NCBI GenBank assembly: GCA_016714445.1
Contig: JADJNF010000004.1
Location: 62,001 to 126,000 of the forward strand
Source: Saprospiraceae bacterium
GTDB lineage: Bacteria > Bacteroidota > Bacteroidia > Chitinophagales > Saprospiraceae
Direction of reading: 5' to 3'
DNA length: 64,000 nt
The position numbers and the translations under genes were made by a program. Positions 29,436 through 37,062 of the stretch are shown here, piece by piece (position 1 is the first letter of the stretch; the number at the start of each line of letters is the position of its first letter). The notes under the pieces were generated by a model, which worked only from the letters and a program-made list of their open reading frames with translations, was not told the DNA's origin and did no database searches.

Positions 29436-30023
29436 TGCAGTCCAAAAGAAAATGCATTAATTATTTGGACAAATATTATTACAACTTGGCAGTTAAGTTT
29501 TAAGAATTTTAGGGTAAACTTTTTAAACATCTTTAAAGATGTTTTTGTATGGAATATAGCATATACGGCTTTTATTCACAACCTTTTATAAGTTTAATTT
29601 TTGAGAACAAAGAAAGTCGTATATGCCTTGTATCTATTGGCTTTTGGGGTGTAGGTTCGGCTATTAGTAATCGAAGATATCTATACAAAAGAAGAACTAA
29701 ATAGATTTTTGAAAAAGATATAAAAAAAGAAATCATTATCTATTTGGCGTAATATAATACTACTTCGTAGTGTTGCCATAGCAGACCATAATTTTGCCTG
29801 ATTGTTCCATTTTCAAAGGATTTGGAAAGTCTTTTGGTGGTATATCTTTTTTGGATTGGTGCAATACTTATCTTGATTCCATGTCAAAAAGCCGTTTGTC
29901 AATCACAAATAAGACCACAAAAAAAAAGGTCGCTATGATATTCGTAGGACTTATTTAACAGGGATCTAAGAAAAAACAGTCACTTATGTGGCTTTGATTT
30001 GAATGAATGACCAAAAATTATAC
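29436..30023. other. Decaying intergenic DNA with palindromes
   Basis: 588 bases without a supported gene. It holds a perfect 20-bp palindrome (29525-29544, AAACATCTTTAAAGATGTTT), an imperfect inverted repeat around GCATATACG(G/A)C (near 29557-29620), and the hairpin ACTACTTCGTAGT near 29760. A 51-codon frame (29549-29704) has no recognisable similarity. Hydrophobic fragments near 29840-29890 in several frames suggest a rotted membrane-protein gene. It looks like scar tissue from deletion or mobile-element events. Confidence 0.4.
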
Positions 30024-31136
30024 TTATGACATTTTTTCGATCAATTCTTTATAAATAATTTTTGCACTCACTTTCCAGTTGAACTCCCCTACTCTTTTAT
30101 ACCCTTTTTCGATTAGCTTACTACGGAGCTCAACGTTACCTGTTACCTGTTGCATAGCATTGGATATTGAACCAATATCCGACGGATCAGCCAATAAAGC
30201 AGCGTCTCCTGCTACTTCAGGCATTGATGTTACTGATGAAGTGATCACAGGACAGCCGGTACTCATAGCTTCAAGGATAGGTATACCGAATCCTTCAAAC
30301 CATGAAACATAAGTCATAGCTTCAGCCTTGGTAAGTAGTTGGTATTTCAGTGATTCAGAAATCATCCCTATGTATATCACATCACATGAAGCATCAATTT
30401 CTCTTTTAATATCATCAGTTTTCCAGGCCATTCTTCCTGCTAGTACCAATCTGTATTTCCCATTTTGTGTAGCATTAAAATGATGAAACCCTCGTATCAA
30501 GCCTATAATATTTTTTCTTGGGTGCAGCGCTCCGACATATAAAAAATAAGGGTGATTTTCCAGTTCACTTTGAATACCGGCAGGTACAATGACTTCTTTG
30601 ATTTGAATTTTCCGGGATACTGCATTGTAAGCTACTTTGACTTTATTTTTTCCCAACCGAAACCGGGCAATAATGTCGTTTTTTACAAATTCCGATACGG
30701 CAATGACTGTATCTGCACGATTCAGATATTTGGGTACGAAGTACTGATAAAATTTTAATGTTGCAAAGGAAATATGAGACGGAAAATGAAGATAAGCCAA
30801 ATCATGCATAACCATCACAGTCGGGATACCGGTACGTAGACTCAGATATCCGTCAGCTGAATAAAATACATCGATTTGATGCTTTTTTAAGTATAAAGGA
30901 ACCAGCAGCTCAAACCAAATATACCAAAGTACCGGATGACGTGCCTGAAGTGGAATGACAATTTTTTGAACATTTGGTGGAAAATCAAAATTCGATTTTA
31001 CTTTGCGGTCAAAAAATAATATAAAATCGTCCTCCGGATGATCCAATGCCATTTGTCTGGTGGTCTCAAAGGTAAACCTAGGTATTCCTTCCATATTTTC
31101 ACTCAACAATAACCTGGCATTGACCCCTATCCTCAT
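30024..31136 (-). CDS. Family 4-type glycosyltransferase (GT-B)
   Basis: A 370-residue cytosolic or membrane-associated glycosyltransferase. The N-terminal Rossmann domain starts 'MRIGVNARLLLSENMEGIPR'. The C-terminal GT1 domain has 'YFLYVGALHPRKNI' near 198, the E-x7-E-type motif in 'EGFGIPILEAMSTGCPVI', and 'MPEVAGDAALLADPSD' near 314. The donor is probably a nucleotide sugar and the acceptor a surface glycan or lipid; neither can be read from the sequence. It stands alone with no other glycan genes next to it. Confidence 0.9.
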   Translation of the reverse strand: MRIGVNARLLLSENMEGIPRFTFETTRQMALDHPEDDFILFFDRKVKSNFDFPPNVQKIVIPLQARHPVLWYIWFELLVPLYLKKHQIDVFYSADGYLSLRTGIPTVMVMHDLAYLHFPSHISFATLKFYQYFVPKYLNRADTVIAVSEFVKNDIIARFRLGKNKVKVAYNAVSRKIQIKEVIVPAGIQSELENHPYFLYVGALHPRKNIIGLIRGFHHFNATQNGKYRLVLAGRMAWKTDDIKREIDASCDVIYIGMISESLKYQLLTKAEAMTYVSWFEGFGIPILEAMSTGCPVITSSVTSMPEVAGDAALLADPSDIGSISNAMQQVTGNVELRSKLIEKGYKRVGEFNWKVSAKIIYKELIEKMS

Positions 31137-31294
31137 TTCATTTTGGTTTGGATGGCCAAATTTAAGTTTAATATTTCAACACTTCAATAATTTGGAAAGA
31201 GATAATATCGAACAGGAAAAAGAAATACACCTTTAATACCAACGATTTATTTAATAATTACGTTTTAGACTAAAAGTGTTGTATTTAAAATTTA

Positions 31295-31771
31295 ATGATA
31301 ATGGACAAATATTTTTTAGGTTTTATAATCGTTATTCTTTCTATCACTTCCTGCCAAAAAGACAAAGTCAACTTAATTGAGGAAAATGATCATCTGATCT
31401 TCGGTACATTTTACGGATTTTGCGGAGGTGAAGGTTGTATTGAAACATTTAAACTCACAGAGACTGCGCTTTATGAAGATACCAAAGATGGTTATAGAGC
31501 AAATGATGGCTTTAGTTTTTTAAAGTTAAGCAATGAAAAATATAACATGGTTAAAGATATTGCAGACGCTATCCCAAGCGCACTTCTGGAAGAAGAAGAA
31601 AAGACCTTTGGTTGTCCGGATTGTTATGATCAGGGAGGTTTGATGATTCAGGTTTTATCTGATGGTAAAGCAAAGACCTGGTATTTAGACAGAAATAAAA
31701 TGTCTATACCCGCATATCTACATGCCATTAGTGACAGTATATATTCAAAAATAGAATTAATCAACCAATAA
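31295..31771 (+). CDS. Small lipoprotein of unknown function
   Basis: A 158-residue lipoprotein: signal 'FLGFIIVILSITSC' with the lipid-modified Cys at about residue 20. The mature domain has two Cys pairs, 'FCGGEGCIETFKL' near 49-61 and 'FGCPDCYDQGGLMIQ' near 109-123, which may form disulfides in the periplasm. It ends 'MSIPAYLHAISDSIYSKIE'. I do not recognise a named family. It is the first of four small lipoprotein genes in a row (31295-32803). The ATG two codons in is an alternative start. Confidence 0.8.
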   Translation: MIMDKYFLGFIIVILSITSCQKDKVNLIEENDHLIFGTFYGFCGGEGCIETFKLTETALYEDTKDGYRANDGFSFLKLSNEKYNMVKDIADAIPSALLEEEEKTFGCPDCYDQGGLMIQVLSDGKAKTWYLDRNKMSIPAYLHAISDSIYSKIELINQ

Positions 31772-31779
31772 TTTATCTG

Positions 31780-32103
31780 ATGATGAAAAAATGGACGTTT
31801 ATTTTATATGTATTAATTATCTTTTCTGCACTCTCTTGTAGCAAAGAAGATGAAAAATTAACTCCGGCGATAATTTTAGGGTATGATCTCCGACTTTGTG
31901 CTTGTTGTGGTGGACTGATGGTGGATTTGGGCGATGACAATACGAATGATGTCTATCAATGGTATCAAAAAAATGATGAATTTGGTGTGACACCTGAAGA
32001 TACTTTCCCCCTTAAAGTAAAAATAATGTATCATCATCTAGTCCAAACCTGTGTAGCATCTAAAGGCGAGATTGAGATTACAAGTTTAGAAAAAGTCAAA
32101 TAA
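31780..32103 (+). CDS. Small Cys-rich lipoprotein of unknown function
   Basis: A 107-residue lipoprotein (signal 'FILYVLIIFSALSC'). The mature part opens with 'AIILGYDLRLCACCGGLMVD', a Cys cluster followed by Gly that recurs in Bacteroidota lipoproteins. A single further Cys near 90 ('VQTCVASKGEIEIT') could close a disulfide. The start is 8 bases after the preceding stop. No enzymatic motif is visible. It is probably part of one transcript with its neighbours. Confidence 0.75.
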   Translation: MMKKWTFILYVLIIFSALSCSKEDEKLTPAIILGYDLRLCACCGGLMVDLGDDNTNDVYQWYQKNDEFGVTPEDTFPLKVKIMYHHLVQTCVASKGEIEITSLEKVK

Positions 32104-32157
32104 TTGTTTATCTTCTTTAATTTAAAATTTTTGTCATGAAATCATTTATCCCATATA

Positions 32158-32171
32158 TTTTTTTTTTTTTT
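32158..32171 (+). repeat. 14-base T homopolymer in a signal-peptide region
   Basis: Fourteen consecutive T between the ATG at 32136 and the open frame from 32174. Changing the length by one switches the lipoprotein between in-frame and out-of-frame. This is either a sequencing undercall or a phase-variable tract. Confidence 0.85.
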
Positions 32172-32173
32172 AT

Positions 32174-32545
32174 ATGCAGTTTTTGTTTTCTTGCAGCAAA
32201 TCAGAATCATCCGAGTGTCCAACGGATTTAGCTTGTACTGAAATATTTGTGACGCTTACTGTTAAAATCCAGAACAGAAATAATGAATCTGTTTTCCTTA
32301 CAAAAACAACTACATCAATTGAAGGAAATAGCAACATTATCACTAAATCAGACTGGGATAAAATTACCGTCTTCAATGTATTGGATGATTTATCTTTAAA
32401 GGATCTTAAAAAATCAGGTTCTTCAGTTACTTTCAAAGGATATGATGATAATAATCAACTAGTTGTCGATGAAAAATTTATCATTGGTCATGATTGTTGT
32501 CATATAGTAAAAATAGCGGGTAAGGAAGTAATTATTGTAGATTAA
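32174..32545 (+). CDS. Small lipoprotein, start disrupted by a T-run frameshift
   Basis: A 123-residue product as read from the ATG at 32174. That start leaves only half a signal peptide ('MQFLFSC'). An ATG at 32136 begins MKSFIPYIFFFF but lies one frame off. The two are joined by 14 consecutive T (32158-32171). One more T would give a complete lipoprotein signal ending 'FLFSC', so the true gene is probably 32136-32545. The mature domain has 'DLACTEIFVTLTVKIQNRN' and ends 'HDCCHIVKIAGKEVIIVD', a beta-rich fold of unknown role with a Cys pair near the end. Confidence 0.7.
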   Translation: MQFLFSCSKSESSECPTDLACTEIFVTLTVKIQNRNNESVFLTKTTTSIEGNSNIITKSDWDKITVFNVLDDLSLKDLKKSGSSVTFKGYDDNNQLVVDEKFIIGHDCCHIVKIAGKEVIIVD

Positions 32546-32557
32546 TCGTTGAATAAA

Positions 32558-32803
32558 ATGAAGATATTTTTTTATTTATTTGCTCTTTTTATCCTTTTGA
32601 TGGTAGATTCCTGTACAAAAGAAGCAAATCACACAGACTGTTCTCTCATTCCTGATGTGGGCAATTGTAAAGCGTCAATTCCTAGATATTATTTTGACAA
32701 GCCAGAAAAAAAATGCAAGGTCTTTTATTGGGGAGGCTGTGATGGTGTGGTTCCTTTTGAGACTTTGGAAGATTGCAATAAAAAATGTCCGTGTCATGAT
32801 TGA
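32558..32803 (+). CDS. Kunitz/BPTI-domain lipoprotein (predicted protease inhibitor)
   Basis: An 81-residue lipoprotein with signal 'FALFILLMVDSC' (Cys19). I prefer the ATG at 32558 to the TTG at 32549. Residues 28-77 are a Kunitz domain. The six Cys are C28, C37, C53, C61, C73 and C77. Spacings are 8, 15, 7, 11 and 3, against 8, 15, 7, 12 and 3 in bovine BPTI. Expected disulfides are 28-77, 37-61 and 53-73. The reactive site 'GNCKAS' gives P1 Lys38 and P1' Ala39, the same as BPTI, so trypsin-like targets are predicted. 'RYYFD' and 'YWGGC' are also conserved. The usual Asn before the core Phe is missing, and the loop is one residue short. Confidence 0.85.
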   Translation: MKIFFYLFALFILLMVDSCTKEANHTDCSLIPDVGNCKASIPRYYFDKPEKKCKVFYWGGCDGVVPFETLEDCNKKCPCHD

Positions 32804-33097
32804 TGTCTGATATCCTGTTATAAGTAAAATGTATTGATACTGAAAAATACCAGTAATCACCATTTATTATTAAAAGTAATCGACTCTAAAAGACTAATTT
32901 CAAAATGCAATTATTAGTCCATTCCAAAAAGTAAAATATAAAGAAAAACTACTAAGTCTGTAAGGCATCTAATTTCTACAAAAAAAAATATCAATTATTT
33001 AAACTCGTTATTCTTTGTGTTTTGAACTTTTAAACAGTAATATAGTTTGATGTGCTGCATCAAACTTCACTATGAATAATGATGAATGAGTGATAAA
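32804..33097. other. Intergenic region between Kunitz gene and phosphohexomutase
   Basis: About 294 AT-rich bases. I see no gene, terminator or repeat that stands out; the last part is the 3' flank of the minus-strand mutase. Confidence 0.4.
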
Positions 33098-34840
33098 TTA
33101 TATTCCTAAATCTTTCAACATTCCCATCAATTTTTCATCCAATAGATGCTCCGCTGTTTGAAATTCTGATGTATGGTTCAAAGATGTTTTCACACTGCAA
33201 TAAAACTTGATTTTAGGTTCAGTACCTGAAGGTCGAGCCGATATGATGCTCCCATCTTCTGTAAAAAATTGTAATACATTGGAAGATGGCAAATCAATTT
33301 TTTCAGTAACTCCTGTGATCATATCTTTAGAAATACTATTTTTATAATCCTTCAGCATCACTACTTTATTGCCACCCAATATTTCAGGGGTTTGATTTCT
33401 ATAGTTTTCCATCATGGATTTTATTTCATCGGCTCCTGCTTTTCCTTTTTTGGTGATAGAAATTAGCTTTTCTTTGTAAAATCCGTACTCAACATACAAA
33501 TCCAACAATACACTATACAAACTGCTGCCTTTATCCTTGTAATAGGCTGCAAGTTCAGCAAACATGCAGCAGGCAACTACCGCATCTTTGTCTCTGGCAT
33601 GTTCACCTACCAGATAACCATAACTTTCTTCACCACCTACGATGAAAGTTTTTTTACCTTCTCGTTGGGTCATGATCTCTCCTATATATTTGAAGCCCGT
33701 GAGTACATTCAGACACTCAACACCCTTGGACGCAGACATTTTATCAATCATGTAAGAAGTGACGATAGTCTTTACTATGTATTGATTTCCGTTGAGTTTC
33801 CCTGCTTGCTCCCAGGCAGTAAGCATATAATTGACCAATAAACATAATGCCTGATTGCCGTTGAGCAGGATGAACTCGTTCTTGTCATTTTTTATGGCCA
33901 ACCCCACTCTATCTGCGTCAGGATCAGTAGCCATGACAATATCAGCGTCAACTTCTTTGGCTTTAGCCAGTGCAAGAGTTAGTGCCTCTGCTTCTTCAGG
34001 ATTGGGATAGATGACAGTTGGAAAATTACCATCCACCACCATTTGTTCATCAACAAGGATGACGTTTTCAAAACCAAATTTCCTTAACGCCGGGGGTACT
34101 GAAACGCCGCCTGTACCATGGATGGGGGAAAAAACTATTTTTAAGTCTTTTTGCCTACCAATAGCATCTTTTGAGATCGACAATTTTGCCAGCTCACTCA
34201 GATACTTTTCATCTATTTCTTTGCCAATGTATTCAATATTAGAAGTATTTCCTTTAAAATTGATGGCATCAATGGTATTTATTTTTCCGACCTCATCCAT
34301 GACAGCTTCATCATGTGGTGCTACAAGTTGTCCACCATCAGCGCCGTAGGCTTTGTACCCATTGTACTCCTTGGGATTATGAGAGGCGGTGAGCATAACG
34401 CCACTTTTGCAACCCAACACCCGAATGGCATAAGATAATTCCGGTGTAGGTCTGAGTCCTTCAAAAAAGTACACATAAATGCCATTGGCAGAAAAAACAT
34501 CGGCAACTACTTTGGCAAATATGGAAGAATTATTTCTGTTATCGTGCGCGATGACCACCTTAATCTGTTCGTCAGGGTAAAGTTTTATAAGGTAGTTGCT
34601 CAGACCCTGAGTAGCTGCTCCGAGCGTATATTTATTGACTCTGTTGGACCCTGCACCCATGATACCACGCAAGCCACCAGTCCCAAATTCCAGGTCGCGA
34701 TAGAATGCATCTGTCAGTTCTATAGTATTTTTTTCATCTATCAACTGCTGAATTTCTGCTTTGGTGGCATCATCATATTTACCGGTAAGCCATGCATTTA
34801 CACGTGATTGTACAGAAGGTTCTAAAGATAAGTGTTGCAT
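33098..34840 (-). CDS. Phosphoglucomutase/phosphomannomutase family protein
   Basis: A 580-residue alpha-D-phosphohexomutase interconverting hexose 1- and 6-phosphates. The phosphoserine loop is 'TASHNPKEYNGYKAYG' near 148-163, the Mg2+ loop 'DPDADRVG' near 305, the sugar loop 'GGEESYGY' near 405, and the phosphate loop 'RPSGTEPKIKFY' near 533. The length and 'TGGLRGIMGAGSNRVN' N-terminus match the long bacterial PgcA-like type. It is a single gene, divergent from the lipoprotein at 35055. It could supply glucose-6-phosphate to the inositol-lipid genes 3 kb away, but it is not clustered with them. Confidence 0.93.
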   Translation of the reverse strand: MQHLSLEPSVQSRVNAWLTGKYDDATKAEIQQLIDEKNTIELTDAFYRDLEFGTGGLRGIMGAGSNRVNKYTLGAATQGLSNYLIKLYPDEQIKVVIAHDNRNNSSIFAKVVADVFSANGIYVYFFEGLRPTPELSYAIRVLGCKSGVMLTASHNPKEYNGYKAYGADGGQLVAPHDEAVMDEVGKINTIDAINFKGNTSNIEYIGKEIDEKYLSELAKLSISKDAIGRQKDLKIVFSPIHGTGGVSVPPALRKFGFENVILVDEQMVVDGNFPTVIYPNPEEAEALTLALAKAKEVDADIVMATDPDADRVGLAIKNDKNEFILLNGNQALCLLVNYMLTAWEQAGKLNGNQYIVKTIVTSYMIDKMSASKGVECLNVLTGFKYIGEIMTQREGKKTFIVGGEESYGYLVGEHARDKDAVVACCMFAELAAYYKDKGSSLYSVLLDLYVEYGFYKEKLISITKKGKAGADEIKSMMENYRNQTPEILGGNKVVMLKDYKNSISKDMITGVTEKIDLPSSNVLQFFTEDGSIISARPSGTEPKIKFYCSVKTSLNHTSEFQTAEHLLDEKLMGMLKDLGI

Positions 34841-35054
34841 GATTTATATTTTTTAAGAATATTAAAAATAAAGCTTTGATGATGATATAATGTCTGATGC
34901 AAAACTACTAAATTATTGACAAATGAAATAAAATGGACATCAACATTTTGTTATATTTAGATTATTATAAATGATCATCAAAAAACAATAGTTTTTGGTA
35001 AACTTGGTTTTTGGTAAAGAATATAATATTTTTACAAAAAATAATTTTGTAACG

Positions 35055-35468
35055 ATGAAACGGCACCTATTCTTACTTTCAATAATGCTAGCTATTACAA
35101 GTTGCAAAAAAACTCCACCTGATGGCAACTATTGCGCAAAAGTAATTTACGCTGATTCCGGCAGTAAAAAGTCAGCTTTCTATACACTTATCGTAGAAGT
35201 CAAAGAGAATAAACTCGTTGATATCAGCTTCCCAGAAGAACACTTTGACCAATCCGAAATCAAGGCTGTAGAAATACCCAAAGATGGCAAAGTAACTGTA
35301 GTATCTCAGTCCGGCACAGTGTATAAAGTTGAAATGAAAGGTCCTGCAGAAGAATGTTTGAAAGCTGTCAATATGCTACAATGCAAAGGAAAATCAAAAG
35401 ATGGAAGTCGGTGTAAACGTCTTACGTCAAACAAAAACGGACTTTGCTGGCAGCATCAGGGAAAATAA
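35055..35468 (+). CDS. Lipoprotein with C-terminal Cys/His zinc-knuckle motif
   Basis: A 137-residue lipoprotein. The ATG at 35055 gives the signal MKRHLFLLSIMLAITSC; an upstream in-frame start at 34995 would bury it. The middle part is a small beta domain ('YTLIVEVKENKLVDISFPEE'). The C-terminus 'CKGKSKDGSRCKRLTSN' followed by 'GLCWQH' is a Cys-Cys-Cys-His motif of the DUF5763 type, usually found in cytoplasmic or phage-related proteins. Such a motif on an exported lipoprotein is unusual. TAATTTTG (35042-35049) is a possible -7 element very close to the start. Confidence 0.75.
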   Translation: MKRHLFLLSIMLAITSCKKTPPDGNYCAKVIYADSGSKKSAFYTLIVEVKENKLVDISFPEEHFDQSEIKAVEIPKDGKVTVVSQSGTVYKVEMKGPAEECLKAVNMLQCKGKSKDGSRCKRLTSNKNGLCWQHQGK

Positions 35469-35483
35469 ATCTAAATAATACGC

Positions 35484-36029
35484 CTACTTTTCCTCACCAT
35501 ACCCCGTTGGCTCAGCTTCAGATATGACCAATGGAATGTCGTCTTTGATCGTTTTTTGTTGTAAGGCAGTGAGTTCGTTCAGATTTTGTCTATACTTTGT
35601 CCTGGCTTCTTCTTCCCATAGTTCGTTATATGCTGACTTTAGCTCATTATACACTTCTATGTACATCTGATATTTGGTGCCCCGGTCATTTTTTAAAGAG
35701 ATGATGGCCAAGGATGGTTTCTCTGACATTTTTGGATCATTGGTCGGGTTTTTAATAAATATTTTAGTGCTGTTTTTAAGGTCAGCGATATCCATAGCTT
35801 TGCCCCTGACCAGAAGTTGGTTTTGAGCGTTTACAAGTACTGAAAAGACATTCCTCTCATGTATCGACAAAGGTGGAGGAGATTCAGGGCTCCATTCAGG
35901 AAGTTTTACAAGTACTCCCTTGTCTTCGGAAATGGTGGTGGTTACCAGAAAAAATATAAGCAAAAGAAAAGCTATATCAGCCATCGATCCGGCGTTAATT
36001 TCATTGTTCCTACGACGTTTGGTTGCCAT
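35484..36029 (-). CDS. ExbD/TolR-family biopolymer transport protein
   Basis: Inner-membrane proton-channel subunit of an ExbBD/TolQR-type motor, 181 residues from the ATG at 36029, chosen because it starts the cytosolic 'MATKRRRNNEINAGSMADIA'. The single helix 'FLLLIFFLVTTTI' follows, and the conserved channel Asp is in 'MADIAFLL'. The periplasmic domain is long, with a charged helix near 130-165. No exbB, tonB or second exbD is nearby, so its partner is encoded elsewhere. It converges with the lipoprotein at 35055, 15 bases apart. Confidence 0.88.
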   Translation of the reverse strand: MATKRRRNNEINAGSMADIAFLLLIFFLVTTTISEDKGVLVKLPEWSPESPPPLSIHERNVFSVLVNAQNQLLVRGKAMDIADLKNSTKIFIKNPTNDPKMSEKPSLAIISLKNDRGTKYQMYIEVYNELKSAYNELWEEEARTKYRQNLNELTALQQKTIKDDIPLVISEAEPTGYGEEK

Positions 36030-36345
36030 ATTGATATCTAATTTATGGTGAAAAAAAATCAATCTGCAACACTAATTCAGTAGGTAAGAAGCTTCAGTAT
36101 ATATCTGTATTGTGTTATGACAGTAAGATGCGTCCGTAATGTGTTTTGGTGTAAGGATTTATATTTACAGAAAGGAAAGGTCTTAGTATACAAACTATTC
36201 TGATATTTTTCAAAGGTTACAAACTTTATACAAAGTTCAATTTATTATCTTATAAAATATCAAAGATTTATCAATAAAAATTAAAGGAAAACCTAATTAT
36301 TACTATTTTTAAATATCTTCGCACTTATATTAAAATACTTACAAG
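36030..36345. other. Divergent intergenic region
   Basis: 316 bases between divergent exbD and the exported protein gene. TATCTTCG at 36314-36321 is a weak -7-like match for the plus gene, with no clear -33. Nothing else stands out. Confidence 0.3.
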
Positions 36346-37062
36346 ATGAAACACATTCTAGCTACCTTTTTTATTTTTTATATTTTAAATATTAACTTCG
36401 GCCAATCTGATATAACCACCCTACCTGAGTTCCATTCACAAATGGGAGTTAAGCCGGACTCGAAGATAAAGCCAACTACAATGTTTTTTAAAGATGGAAA
36501 AGTAATAGTAGGCACAATAGTTTTTGAATCAATATATGAAGACCCAAATTTTGCATTAGTGGATATGCAAAGGTTTGGATATGAATTGAAAGGTAAAATA
36601 AAGAGAGAACGATTTAAATTTGATAAATTAGATTCTTTACTTATTGGAACTTATATGTACAGATTTAAAAAAATCAAAATACCAACAGCATTGATGTCTG
36701 TCACTCACAAGAATGCATTGTATAGAGTAATTAATGATTTTAAAAGAACTTCTGTTATAATGTTTGTTCCTGTAGATGCTCCTTTTGGCTCTGATTTAAA
36801 TGATCTGAGTCCATTAAAACTTGTAGAACATAAAGAAAAGGAAAAGTTTTTTCAAATTGAATTAGGACTTCAGAATTTTACAAAATCATTTTCAAAATTT
36901 TTGGATGATTGTCCTGAATTGGCTCAGGAAATTAAAGATAATAAAGAAAAAGAACCAAAAAAATCACTTTTACAGAAAGCAATGTCCAATGACTCAAAAG
37001 CAAATGATGTTATTGTATTGGAAGCTTTGGCAAAATATGATAGTTGTGAACTTAAGAAATAG
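36346..37062 (+). CDS. Exported protein of unknown function
   Basis: A 238-residue product with a signal peptide (MKHILATFFIFYILNINFGQ). The N-terminal half holds beta-strand segments ('MFFKDGKVIVGTIVFESIYE', 'NFALVDMQRFGYELKGKI') and 'LIGTYMYRFKKIKIPTALMS'. The C-terminal third is helical and highly charged ('QEIKDNKEKEPKKSLL'). No family is recognised. It stands alone, followed by a long gene-free region with a MITE-like element. Confidence 0.75.
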   Translation: MKHILATFFIFYILNINFGQSDITTLPEFHSQMGVKPDSKIKPTTMFFKDGKVIVGTIVFESIYEDPNFALVDMQRFGYELKGKIKRERFKFDKLDSLLIGTYMYRFKKIKIPTALMSVTHKNALYRVINDFKRTSVIMFVPVDAPFGSDLNDLSPLKLVEHKEKEKFFQIELGLQNFTKSFSKFLDDCPELAQEIKDNKEKEPKKSLLQKAMSNDSKANDVIVLEALAKYDSCELKK

